In this document: positions 43,224 to 52,484 of the stretch, piece by piece | Layout: every line of letters starts with the position of its first letter | Position numbering within the stretch: position 1 is the first letter of the stretch | NCBI GenBank assembly: GCA_016217595.1 | Contig: JACRHS010000015.1 | Span: 1 to 64,000, forward strand | Source: Opitutia bacterium | GTDB taxonomy: Bacteria > Verrucomicrobiota > Verrucomicrobiia > Opitutales > Opitutaceae | Direction of reading: 5' to 3' | Length of the DNA: 64,000 nucleotides | Notes under the pieces: model-generated | Told to the model about the DNA's origin: nothing | Database searches by the model: none | What the model saw: only the letters and a program-made list of their open reading frames with translations | Made by a program: the position numbers and the translations under genes

Positions 43224-45701
43224 ATGACCGCCAGCCTGCATGGCGTACGCATAGCTTGCTTCTTTCCGTGGAAGTCGTTCGAGCCTTCCGGTGCTTGGAG
43301 CCGCTTCACTTGTTTGTGGCAATTTCTCCACAACGAAGGGGCCGAAATCACCCTCCCCTTCATCGAGCGCGGCAATGATGCCAGCTTGCACGGCATCACT
43401 GTCCGCAATTTGGGCGACTACGCGACTTACCTCGATGCCGCCATTTTCAATCCCATGGTGGAAGCGATGAAGGCCGCGCCGGATCTTCGCGATGCCACCG
43501 ACCAGGAAATACTGTTTCTCCTGATGTTCGACCCGGCCACTCATCTGAAGAACCCCAAACTCGGTCCGTGGCTCGACGATATCATCCGGCAGCAGGATCT
43601 GGTCACGTGTGACTACCCCATGTACACCCCGCTGCTTTCCACCTACTGCAAAAAGTGGAACAAGCCGCTTGTGCTCAGCTGCCTTGATATCCTGCACGAG
43701 TTGCACGCCACCAGCCCCAAGCGCAAGCAGCGCCTGAAGCAGCTGGAAATTCAAGCGATGGGAATGGCCGATGCCCGGGTCTATTGCAATGACCGTGAGC
43801 GCGCGGCCTTCGCCGCCCTGGGACTCGACGGCATCACCGTGCTCAACACCGGCGATGCGCTGGCCGTCACCCCGGGCCAGGAGGACAAATGCCGCGAAGA
43901 GATCCGCTCCTTCCTCCAGCTGAAAACTCCGCAGTACTGCCTCTTTGTGGGCGGCCGGCACCTGCCGAACATCGAAGCCGCCGCGAGTGTGCGGCAGCTC
44001 GCCAAGACGATGCCCGAGCTGTCCTTTGTCGTCGCCGGCAACTGCGTGGCCAAAACGGTCGAAAATAATTTCCACGCCATCGGTGCAGTGACAGACAGAT
44101 ATCTCGACACGTTGCACCGCGGCGCACTGGCGGTACTCGTACCCCTCCTCAGCGGCACGGGCATCTCAGTGAAACTGTTTCACGCCTTTACCTACGGCAA
44201 ACCGGTGGTCGCGACCCCCGTCGGTGCGCGCGGCTACGCTCTCACCCATGGCAAAGAGCTGCTCATCGTCCCCACGCCACAGGAATTTCCCGCCGCCCTC
44301 CGGCGCCTGCGCGGCGAACCAGCCCTGCGCCAACAGCTCGGCGAAGCGGCGCGCGCCTTCGCCGTGGCGCTCGATTATCGCACCCACTTCCAACCCTACC
44401 GCGATATCGTTTTACAGCTCCTACATCGCTCACCATCCGCGGCCGCCAAGCGCCAGCGCGCCCTCGTCTTCATCGACAACAACCTCACCGACCGCATCGG
44501 CCACCACTTCAACTACGCCCTTTCGCTCAAAGCTGAATGCGCCGCGCAAGGTCACGCTTTCGTCGCCCTGATCAAACGCGGCGCGTTGCCCGATGTGGTG
44601 GAGGAACTCTCGGCGGTGGATGCCTTCTCGTTCGGGATTCATGAGGAAGCGCCCGACAACCCCTACCCGCCACAGTGGGGCACACTGCGCGCCAACTACG
44701 ATTTCCTCCTCGCCAACGACCGGTTCTCCCGCGAGCTCGCCACCAGCCTCGCAGTGCAAGCCCGGCCCGGCGACCTCGTGTTCCTGCCCAACGCCACGCC
44801 GCGCCAGATCCTCGGCCTCGCCCTGTTGCTGCTGCGCAGTCCGCTCTACCGCACAATGCATTACGTGCTGTTGCTGCGTTATTCGGTGTTCTACGCCATC
44901 GGTCCTGTCGCCGAGCGCAAACTCACCCTCGATAAAGGCATCGCCGAGAAATACGCCATCGCGCTCGGCAACCTGCCCTCCATCGATCCCGAAGGCCGAA
45001 TCCGCCTCGCCACCGATAGCGAAGAACTCGCCAAAGAGTACGCCAACTTCACCAAGCTGCCCATCGAGGTGCTGCCCATCCCCCATACCCTGCACGCCGC
45101 GTCGCCGATGACGCCTGCGATCCCGCCCAAGAATCCGAAAAAATGCCGGCTCGTGTATCTCGGCGACGCCCGCGAGGAAAAAGGATTCGAGCTACTGCCG
45201 GCCGTGCTTCGTGCCAGCCGAGAAAATCCGGCGTTCGCCGCCACCGAACTCGTGTTCCAGGCTTACATCAGCAGCCATTACCACCAGTCGATGAACCAGT
45301 ACATCGACGAGCTCGCGCGGCATAAATTCTCTCACCTGCACCTGTTGCGCGGTTCGCTCAAAACCGACGACTACCATGCGCTGCTCACCAGTGCCGACAT
45401 CGTGCTCATTCCCTACGACACGCACACGTATCGCGCCCGCACCTCCGGCTCCTTTGTCGAGGCAATCTGTGCCGACAAGCCTGTGATCGTGCCTCGCAAC
45501 TCCTGGATGAGTGCGCAACTCGGCGAGTCCGGCGCCGGGGTAACGTTTGTTTCGGGCAACACCCAAGATTTCGTGCGCGCCGTGCAAACCGTCGTCGCCG
45601 ACCTGCCCCGCTACGCCGCCGCCGCCGCGGCGCTGGGACAGAAATTCCGCGCTTACCACAACCCCGCCAATTTCCTCCAGCGGCTCATGCACGCCCCCTA
45701 A
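43224..45701 (+). CDS. Tandem glycosyltransferase (two GT4-like halves)
   Basis: An 825-residue cytoplasmic protein. The N-terminal half (~1-400) is a GT-B fold enzyme with YCLFVGGRHLPNIEAA and LVPLLSGTGISVKLFHAFTY, GT4-like features for nucleotide-sugar binding. The second half (~410-825) restarts with RALVFIDNNL and ends with a GT4-like donor domain: RLVYLGDAREEKGFELLP and then SADIVLIPYDTHTYRARTSG. The two halves are not close copies. It may add two sugars in succession to a surface polysaccharide. Next to it, convergently, is a polysaccharide lyase gene. No other sugar-assembly genes are near. Confidence 0.8.
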   Translation: MTASLHGVRIACFFPWKSFEPSGAWSRFTCLWQFLHNEGAEITLPFIERGNDASLHGITVRNLGDYATYLDAAIFNPMVEAMKAAPDLRDATDQEILFLLMFDPATHLKNPKLGPWLDDIIRQQDLVTCDYPMYTPLLSTYCKKWNKPLVLSCLDILHELHATSPKRKQRLKQLEIQAMGMADARVYCNDRERAAFAALGLDGITVLNTGDALAVTPGQEDKCREEIRSFLQLKTPQYCLFVGGRHLPNIEAAASVRQLAKTMPELSFVVAGNCVAKTVENNFHAIGAVTDRYLDTLHRGALAVLVPLLSGTGISVKLFHAFTYGKPVVATPVGARGYALTHGKELLIVPTPQEFPAALRRLRGEPALRQQLGEAARAFAVALDYRTHFQPYRDIVLQLLHRSPSAAAKRQRALVFIDNNLTDRIGHHFNYALSLKAECAAQGHAFVALIKRGALPDVVEELSAVDAFSFGIHEEAPDNPYPPQWGTLRANYDFLLANDRFSRELATSLAVQARPGDLVFLPNATPRQILGLALLLLRSPLYRTMHYVLLLRYSVFYAIGPVAERKLTLDKGIAEKYAIALGNLPSIDPEGRIRLATDSEELAKEYANFTKLPIEVLPIPHTLHAASPMTPAIPPKNPKKCRLVYLGDAREEKGFELLPAVLRASRENPAFAATELVFQAYISSHYHQSMNQYIDELARHKFSHLHLLRGSLKTDDYHALLTSADIVLIPYDTHTYRARTSGSFVEAICADKPVIVPRNSWMSAQLGESGAGVTFVSGNTQDFVRAVQTVVADLPRYAAAAAALGQKFRAYHNPANFLQRLMHAP

Positions 45702-45719
45702 ACGGTCAGCGCCATCGGG

Positions 45720-47798
45720 CTATAAAGATAACGGCGGCGAACTGCTGCCATCTGCCGGACACGCCACCGTCACGGACCGGTCGCCGACGCGGAGCTGCAC
45801 CCGGCTACCGCGCTGCGTCGGATCGCTCGCCCGCAACTCACCGCCGCGCCAGAGCACCAGACAGGGCGCATCGGCGGCCAGCCGCGGCGCTCCGGCTCGC
45901 GCCACCTCGCCCGCCGCGTAAAAAACCGCCATCAGCGTGCCGTCGGCAAACTGCACCGCCTGCGCGGTCGAGTCGTTGCGCAACACATGCCACGGTGGCG
46001 CGGCAAACACCGCCGCGGTATCCGCCGTCGTGACACACGCACGCACCGCAAAACCCGTCGCCGCATTGGCCGGCGCCGGACCGTGTTCGAGGATCGGCAG
46101 GAACACCCGCTCCGTCACCGGCGCGTCCGACTGGCCGCGGTTGATCGCCGCCCACGAGCCGTTCGCAGCCGTCAACCGCACCGCCACCGGCGTCGCGGCG
46201 AGCGGGAAATACGCGAATCCCGCATGATGGAGCCAGCGCGTTGCCGCCGCCGCGTGTTCGCCTTCGGACAGCTCGCGGACGTCGCCGCGCGCGTCGGCCA
46301 CGGTGACCGGACCACGCCAGCGGCATTGATCGAGCGCCGTGCGCACCGGTCCGAGTTTCCCGTTCGTTTGCAACCCGCCCATCAGGCAAACGATCGTGCC
46401 GTCGTGACACGCCCAGAATTTGCGCGCCGCGAGCGCAGTCCGGTCTTTTTCGCCGCAACGATAATCGAGCGCCATCGCTCCGCTCGTGCCGTCGCCCACC
46501 GCGCCGGTAAACGCCTGCCGCTGGATCACTCCGGCCCCGGCGGCCCACGTGACTCCGGGCAGCAAATCCCAATCCCATACCGGCGGTAGATCGGCGTACT
46601 CCGCGCCATCGCGCAGCAAATAGTGATCGCCGTAATGCAGTTTCCCGCCGCGCAGATTTTCACGGTTGATCGACTCGGTTAACGCCGTGCGCGTCGAAAC
46701 GGTTTTCAGGAAGAAGCTGAAATCCTTCCGGTGGTAGGCGGCAAAGTCCGCGCGCGGAAACGCCCGGAAGCCCGTCAACGGTTCGCCTCCGCCCGCCTGC
46801 CGCGCGGCGAACGCATCGAATTCCGACGCGCGCTCCGGCAGCACGTCGCGCAAGAACCGCAATGCCGCGCACAGGTCGGCGCCGCGCAGCGCGCCCGGCC
46901 GGCTCACCATGCGATCGAGCGTGCCCGGCACGGTGGCGGTGCCCCGCACCATCCATTGCGCGCCCTCCAGCAAACATTGGCTGAGGAGCCAGACTTTTTC
47001 CTCCGGCAAAGCCCATGGCGTGCCGCGCAACTGCCACGCGAGCCGCGCCGTCGCCTGAAAAAATACCGCGCCATAGTGATATAGCTGCAACCGCGGCCCA
47101 TGTTGATAAAAGCTGAAGTCCGCCTGAATGCCCTCGCCGGTGGTCACGCGAATTTCACCGGCGATCACATCGCGCATCGCCGCCATCTGCGCGGTGTCGC
47201 CCTGGATCGCGGCGATGAACAGCCCGAGGTCCGCCGCCCAAATCGTATTGGCCCCCTGCCCGACCGGCTTCACCCGCGCCTGCCGCAGCACCGCGAGTAC
47301 GCCGGCCCGGCGTTCGCCTGTGAGTCGCTCGCCCAACAGCACCACAATGTCACGCATCGCCCCTGGAATTCCGATCTCATTGAACCACCAATTGTGGCTC
47401 TGGTAGCGATGCCGGTTCCAGTGATCGAGCGCGCGATCGATGGCGGCCATGAGTTGTGGCGGCACCGAGGTGTCCGGCATGCTCGCGAGCGCGAGACACA
47501 TCGCCCGCACCCGGTCCAGGTGAAAGAAGACCTGCCACGCACTGGGATCCTGTTGCGCGTAGTCGATGTCCGGCCAGCGGTCGTCGATGCCGAGCGTATC
47601 CGTCCAGATTTTCACCTGCGCGGCCGACGGCATCTTTACGGGGGCGGGCTGCAACACCTCGGACAACAGCACCTCGCGCTGCCGCTCAAGCAATACACCT
47701 GGCCCGAGTTCTGCTCCGCGCATTATCGCCACCCATAGCAACGCCATCACTGACACCACGACCGCGGAAAAGAGTTTTGATCTAAGCGAGAAGCACAT
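45720..47798 (-). CDS. Polysaccharide lyase family 8-type protein
   Basis: Predicted exported beta-eliminating lyase of 692 residues, acting on acidic polysaccharides such as chondroitin, hyaluronan or xanthan. After a signal peptide (~6-27), an alpha/alpha-toroid holds NWWFNEIGIP (Asn), FYQHGPRLQLYHYG (His and Tyr), and an Arg in DRMVSRPG. A beta-sandwich part follows. The start MCFSLRSKL at 47798 places the signal peptide correctly; the open frame extends to 47951. The substrate cannot be told. It is divergent from an ABC exporter. Confidence 0.8.
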   Translation of the reverse strand: MCFSLRSKLFSAVVVSVMALLWVAIMRGAELGPGVLLERQREVLLSEVLQPAPVKMPSAAQVKIWTDTLGIDDRWPDIDYAQQDPSAWQVFFHLDRVRAMCLALASMPDTSVPPQLMAAIDRALDHWNRHRYQSHNWWFNEIGIPGAMRDIVVLLGERLTGERRAGVLAVLRQARVKPVGQGANTIWAADLGLFIAAIQGDTAQMAAMRDVIAGEIRVTTGEGIQADFSFYQHGPRLQLYHYGAVFFQATARLAWQLRGTPWALPEEKVWLLSQCLLEGAQWMVRGTATVPGTLDRMVSRPGALRGADLCAALRFLRDVLPERASEFDAFAARQAGGGEPLTGFRAFPRADFAAYHRKDFSFFLKTVSTRTALTESINRENLRGGKLHYGDHYLLRDGAEYADLPPVWDWDLLPGVTWAAGAGVIQRQAFTGAVGDGTSGAMALDYRCGEKDRTALAARKFWACHDGTIVCLMGGLQTNGKLGPVRTALDQCRWRGPVTVADARGDVRELSEGEHAAAATRWLHHAGFAYFPLAATPVAVRLTAANGSWAAINRGQSDAPVTERVFLPILEHGPAPANAATGFAVRACVTTADTAAVFAAPPWHVLRNDSTAQAVQFADGTLMAVFYAAGEVARAGAPRLAADAPCLVLWRGGELRASDPTQRGSRVQLRVGDRSVTVACPADGSSSPPLSL

Positions 47799-47925
47799 GA
47801 GCGTAATAGCGTTGCCGCCACGTTGGGCATTCTCCCGCCGAGGCCAAGCCGCATCCGGCTGCGATCGACTGTAACCTTTCCACCCTGCCGCAGTTCTCCT
47901 AGAAATCGCCCGCCTTCCCGACGCC

Positions 47926-48843
47926 ATGCTCACCCTCACCTCTGTCACCAAGCGCTACGGCGACACCGTCGCGCTCGATAACGTCTCGCTCCGGATCGCG
48001 CCGGGAGAGTTTTTCGGACTGCTCGGGCCGAATGGCGCGGGCAAAACCACGCTGATGTCGCTCGTCGCCGGCTTGCGCCCCGCAGATGCCGGCGACATCG
48101 CGCTCGCCGGTCAGTCCCTCGCGGCCTCCGCCGCCACTGGGCGCGGTCAACTGGGCCTGGTCCCGCAAACCATCGCGCTCTATCTGGATCTCACCGCCGA
48201 GGAAAATCTCCGGCTGTTCGGCGGCTTGCAGGGTTTGCGTGGCGACGAGCTGAGCGCGCGGGTCGAGGAGGCATTCACCGCCGCCCAACTCGCCGACCGC
48301 CGCCACGCGCGCGTGAAGACGTTTTCCGGCGGCATGCAGCGCCGGCTCAACCTCGTCGCCGCCACGCTCCATCACCCCAAACTGCTGCTTTGCGACGAGC
48401 CCACCGTCGGCGTCGACCCGCAATCGCGCAACGCCATCTTCGAGTACCTCCAGCGTCTCAACCGCGAGGGCACCACCGTCATCTACTCGACGCACTACAT
48501 GGAGGAGGCCGAGCGGCTCTGCTCGCGCATCGGCATCATCGACCACGGCAAAATCCTCGCGCTGGGCTCGCTCGACGAGCTGCTCACGCGACTGCCGTTC
48601 GAGGACGAGATCGCGTTTCCCGCCACGGCCGCCACGGAGCCGTTGCGCGCCCCGCTCGCAGCGCAGGGCGAACTCCTCGCCACCAACGGCACCCTGCGTT
48701 TCCGCCCGCGCGCCGGCTATCCGCTCTCGGCCTTCTTCGCTCTGACTGAGTCGCTCGGTCTTTCGCCGCGCCTCTTCGCCAGCCAGCGCCCCACGTTGGA
48801 AAATCTCTTCCTCCACCTCACCGGCCGCAACCTCCGCGAGTAG
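47926..48843 (+). CDS. ABC-2 type exporter ATP-binding protein
   Basis: A 305-residue ATPase with Walker A GPNGAGKTT, signature FSGGMQRRLN, Walker B LLLCDEPTVGVDPQ and the H-loop STHYMEEAERLC. FSGGMQRR and DEPTVGVDPQ place it with the drug/lipid-export (DRR/CcmA-like) group. A C-terminal extension (~215-305) is typical. The permease gene begins 53 bases downstream. Confidence 0.88.
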   Translation: MLTLTSVTKRYGDTVALDNVSLRIAPGEFFGLLGPNGAGKTTLMSLVAGLRPADAGDIALAGQSLAASAATGRGQLGLVPQTIALYLDLTAEENLRLFGGLQGLRGDELSARVEEAFTAAQLADRRHARVKTFSGGMQRRLNLVAATLHHPKLLLCDEPTVGVDPQSRNAIFEYLQRLNREGTTVIYSTHYMEEAERLCSRIGIIDHGKILALGSLDELLTRLPFEDEIAFPATAATEPLRAPLAAQGELLATNGTLRFRPRAGYPLSAFFALTESLGLSPRLFASQRPTLENLFLHLTGRNLRE

Positions 48844-48896
48844 CACCACCGGCCCGGGCCCGCCGCGCCACCAGTTCCACGTCCTCTTTTTTCTTC

Positions 48897-50306
48897 ATGC
48901 GCCTCGTTCTTCTCCTGCTCCGCAAAAGTCTGCTCGGCTTCTGGCGCGCCAAGGCGGCCGTCGCCATCACCTTCCTGGTGCCGATCGTCCTGATTTACCT
49001 CTTCGGCCATGTCTTCGGCCTCTACCGAAAGGACACCGGTCCCACCGGCATTCCCATCGCCGTGGTCAACGCCAGCCCAGATCCGGCCGCCACCCAGTTG
49101 ATCGACGCACTCAAAGCCGAAAAGGCCTTCCGCATCCGCACCGTGACCAAACTCGCTGACGGCACCACCCGCCCGCTCACCGAGGCCGACGCCCGCGCCG
49201 GTTTGAAAAACAACGACTACCGCTTCGCCGTCATCCTGCCCGCCGATTTTCTCTCCGCCGAACGCTTTGGTTTGCGGGTGAAATTTCTCTCCAATCCGCG
49301 CAACGAGATCGAGGCGCAGACGGTCAACGGCATCCTGCAAAAAACGATTTTCTCCAACGTCCCCCAACTGCTCGGCCAGTCGCTCCGACAAAGCGCCCGC
49401 CATCTGATCGGTGAGGAAAACCTCACCAAGTTCAACCGCGCGCTCGCCAACGCTTACGCCGATTATTTCAACTTCGACCGCGAGGAGACGTTCCGCCGGC
49501 TCGACTCCGCCGACTTCGGCTTCGGCGATCTCAAGCATCTCCCCAGTGCCAAGCCACCGCCGGCCGACCCCAATCTCCGACGCCTCGACACCGCGCCGGC
49601 CACCACCACAACCACCGCCGCAGCGGAGAAAAATACCAACGACGTGTTTTCCAAGATCGTGAAGATCGACAACGAACAGGTCGCCGGCAAGCAGGTCGCC
49701 AACCCGATGGCGGCGCGCATGGTGGGCGGTTACGCGATCATGTTTCTGCTCATGGCGGTGAGCGGCTCGGCCTCCACCCTCTTTGAGGAAAAGAGCACCG
49801 GCATCTTCCACCGCCTGTTGTCGTCGCCGGTGCGGCCGGGGCACATCCTGTGGGCGCGATTCCTTTTCGGTATCCTCCTCGGATTAGTGCAAACCTCGGT
49901 GCTCTTTCTCGCCGGTCATCTGTTCTTCGGACTGGAGATCTTCCGCCATGCCGTCGCACTGCTGGCGGTCAGTCTGAGCGCGGCGGCGGCGTGTTCGTCG
50001 TTCGGCATGTTGATCGCTGCCATCGCGCCGAGCGCCGCGGCGGCCAACGGGCTCTCAACCCTGGTGGTGATTTCCATGAGCGCCATCGGCGGCGCATGGT
50101 TTCCGGTCAGCTTCATGCCGGAGTACATCCAAAGCATCAGCCGCTGCACGATCGTGTACTGGGCAGTGGAAGGCTTCACCGATGTGCTCTGGGCGGGCCA
50201 GTCTCTCTTCGAGGTGATGCCGCGAATCGGGATGTTGCTGGCCATCACCGCCGGCGTGATGGCCGTGGCGCTCTGGCGCTTCCGCAAGGGCAAACTCTTC
50301 GACTGA
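48897..50306 (+). CDS. ABC-2 type transporter permease
   Basis: A 469-residue membrane protein. One N-terminal helix ([20 protein letters not shown]) precedes a long extracytoplasmic domain (~45-285), then five to six helices: [14 protein letters not shown] ... [13 protein letters not shown] ... [15 protein letters not shown]. This is the YhgE/NodJ-like ABC2_membrane_3 layout. It works with the ATPase upstream to export an unknown substrate. Confidence 0.85.
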   Translation: MRLVLLLLRKSLLGFWRAKAAVAITFLVPIVLIYLFGHVFGLYRKDTGPTGIPIAVVNASPDPAATQLIDALKAEKAFRIRTVTKLADGTTRPLTEADARAGLKNNDYRFAVILPADFLSAERFGLRVKFLSNPRNEIEAQTVNGILQKTIFSNVPQLLGQSLRQSARHLIGEENLTKFNRALANAYADYFNFDREETFRRLDSADFGFGDLKHLPSAKPPPADPNLRRLDTAPATTTTTAAAEKNTNDVFSKIVKIDNEQVAGKQVANPMAARMVGGYAIMFLLMAVSGSASTLFEEKSTGIFHRLLSSPVRPGHILWARFLFGILLGLVQTSVLFLAGHLFFGLEIFRHAVALLAVSLSAAAACSSFGMLIAAIAPSAAAANGLSTLVVISMSAIGGAWFPVSFMPEYIQSISRCTIVYWAVEGFTDVLWAGQSLFEVMPRIGMLLAITAGVMAVALWRFRKGKLFD

Positions 50307-50321
50307 GCCCGCGCGAATTTT

Positions 50322-50357
50322 CTTTCGTGTCTTTCGTTTCTTTCGTGGTTTCTTCGG
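50322..50357 (+). repeat. 9-base tandem repeat upstream of proA
   Basis: Units of the form CTTTCGTxx recur every nine bases (TTTCGT at 50323, 50332 and 50341), with a degenerate fourth unit. The block ends just before the proA ATG (50362), so it occupies the leader of that gene. It is pyrimidine-rich on the coding strand. Confidence 0.6.
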
Positions 50358-50361
50358 TGCC

Positions 50362-51639
50362 ATGTCTGCCGATCTCGCTGCACTCGTCACTGCCATCGCC
50401 CAACGCGCCCGCGCCGCGTCGCTCGTGCTTGCCACCACGCCGACCGCCGCCAAAAACGCCGCGCTGCTCCGGCTCGCCGAGCTGCTCCCGACCGCGACCG
50501 ACGCCATTTTCGCTGCCAATCAGCGCGACCTCGCCGCCGCCCAGGAAAACGGCCTCACCGCCGCGCAGATCGACCGGTTGACCCTCAATCCCGCCCGCCT
50601 CGCGCAACTCGCCGAGAGCGTCCGCCAGGTTGCCGAGCTGCCCGATCCCGTCGGCGAGGAGCTCGACCGCACCACGCGGCCCAACGGCCTCGCCATCCGC
50701 CGCCTGCGCGTGCCCATCGGCGTCATCGGCATCGTCTATGAGGCGCGCCCCAACGTCACCATCGACTGCGCCATCCTCTGCCTGAAGAGCGGCAACGCCT
50801 CCATCCTCCGCGGCGGCAAAGAAATTTTTCACACCAACACCGCGCTCGCCGCGCTCATCCAGCAGGCGCTCGCCCACGCCGGCCTGCCCGCCGACGCCGT
50901 CCAGCTCATCCCCACCACCGACCGCGCCGCGCTCAACACGCTGCTCAAGCTCGACCAGTACATCCATTGCTTCATCCCGCGCGGCGGCGAGAGCCTCATC
51001 CGGTTCGTGACGGCCAACAGCACCATCCCCGTCATCAAACACTACAAGGGCGTGTGCTGCGTGTACGTTGACCGCGCCGCTGATCTCGCGATGGCGGAAA
51101 AAATCATCGTCAACGCCAAGACCCAGCGGCCCGGCGTGTGCAACGCCGCCGAGCAGCTCCTCGTGCACCGCGACGTCGCGGAACAATTTCTGCCCGCCGC
51201 CGCCCGCGCGTTGATCGCCGCGAAAAACGTGCAGCTCCGCTGCGACCCCGCCAGCGCCGCCATTCTCGCGCGCGCCGGCCTGCCGCACACCGCCGCCACG
51301 CCGGAGGATTTCTCCGCCGAGTTTCTCGATTACATCCTCGCCGTGCGCGTCGTCGACGGGCTGGAGACCGCCATCGCCACCATCAACCGCGACAGCTCCG
51401 CGCACAGCGACGCCATCATCACCACCGACGAAAAGGCCGCGCAGCGATTCCTCGCCGCGGTGGACAGCTCGGCGGTGTTTTGGAACGCGAGCACCCGCTT
51501 CAACGACGGCTTCGAATTTGGCCTCGGCGCCGAGATCGGCATCAGCACCGACCGGTTGCATGCCCGCGGACCGATGGGTCTGCGCGAATTGTGCAGCTAC
51601 AAGTGGCTGGTGGTCGGCGACGGACAGGTGCGTGGCTGA
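50362..51639 (+). CDS. proA: Gamma-glutamyl phosphate reductase
   Basis: NADPH-dependent reduction of glutamyl-5-phosphate to glutamate semialdehyde in proline synthesis. The 425-residue protein has [28 protein letters not shown], the nucleophilic Cys in [17 protein letters not shown], and [11 protein letters not shown] near the C-terminus, all family hallmarks. No proB is adjacent. Confidence 0.93.
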   Translation: MSADLAALVTAIAQRARAASLVLATTPTAAKNAALLRLAELLPTATDAIFAANQRDLAAAQENGLTAAQIDRLTLNPARLAQLAESVRQVAELPDPVGEELDRTTRPNGLAIRRLRVPIGVIGIVYEARPNVTIDCAILCLKSGNASILRGGKEIFHTNTALAALIQQALAHAGLPADAVQLIPTTDRAALNTLLKLDQYIHCFIPRGGESLIRFVTANSTIPVIKHYKGVCCVYVDRAADLAMAEKIIVNAKTQRPGVCNAAEQLLVHRDVAEQFLPAAARALIAAKNVQLRCDPASAAILARAGLPHTAATPEDFSAEFLDYILAVRVVDGLETAIATINRDSSAHSDAIITTDEKAAQRFLAAVDSSAVFWNASTRFNDGFEFGLGAEIGISTDRLHARGPMGLRELCSYKWLVVGDGQVRG

Positions 51640-51705
51640 CACGGCGCTTGAGATTTTCGGCTCCTCGCCTGAACTTTTCGGCGCTTTCCGCGTCTTAAGA
51701 ACCCA

Positions 51706-52371
51706 ATGAAACGTCCGCACCTCACGCTTCTCGCGACCGCGCTGCTCGCCCTCGGCGTCACGGGCGCTTACGCGCAGGCACCCGCCGCCACTCCCAAGCC
51801 GCCGCTCCCGGCGGTGAAGGAGACGCCGGTCGAGGTGAGCGGGCCGACCAAGCGCGTGTCGTCCACGTTGTCCTCGGCGATCGCAGCCGGGTTGCCCCGT
51901 TACGCCCCGCCGCCGAAGGAGCCGCCCAAGCCGATTGCCACCTCCACCTCAGAGACCGAAGAGGAGGAAGCGATCCCGGAGGACAAACCCCTGGGCCCGG
52001 ATCAACCGAAGAACAAAATCATCCGCCTGCCGCGCTACATCGTCGAAGGCGACCGTCCGCCGATCTTCCGCGAACGCGATATCTACACGAAGCAGGCGCT
52101 GGCGAAAGTGGCGGTGAAACGCTATCTCAGCAAACTAGATACCAGCGTGCTCAACCGTTACTCGATCCCGTTCGTCGGCCAGTCGGCCAGTGAGCGCGCG
52201 ATGGCGATGTACGCCGAGGACGAGCGTCTGCAAAACATGTCCGATCTGCGCGGCGCCGCGAGCGATGCCGCCAAGGCCGGCGACCGCGCCGGCGCGGAGT
52301 ACATCATGCGCGAGACGAATTCCACCTACCAGCGTTCCGGCGGGATGGATTGGAATAACTGGAGCAAGTAG
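51706..52371 (+). CDS. Exported protein of unknown function
   Basis: A 221-residue protein with a signal peptide (LTLLATALLALGVTGAYAQA) and a Pro-rich, acidic stretch (~30-100). A C-terminal part contains KIIRLPRYIVEGDRPPIF and YTKQALAKVAVKRYLSKLD. I recognise no family. The gene stands alone between proA and the tricorn-like protease gene. IIRLPRYIVEG resembles a short motif seen in exported proteins of related bacteria, but that is memory, not evidence here. Confidence 0.65.
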   Translation: MKRPHLTLLATALLALGVTGAYAQAPAATPKPPLPAVKETPVEVSGPTKRVSSTLSSAIAAGLPRYAPPPKEPPKPIATSTSETEEEEAIPEDKPLGPDQPKNKIIRLPRYIVEGDRPPIFRERDIYTKQALAKVAVKRYLSKLDTSVLNRYSIPFVGQSASERAMAMYAEDERLQNMSDLRGAASDAAKAGDRAGAEYIMRETNSTYQRSGGMDWNNWSK

Positions 52372-52484
52372 TTTCCGGCCGCAGAGCGCCGCTGGTTGTG
52401 ATTGAAGCCACGAGGCCGTGGCGCGGAAAGTTTTCTTGCAACTTTCTCCGCATGAGCGGGTGCTGACAGCACACAAAGGAAGCC

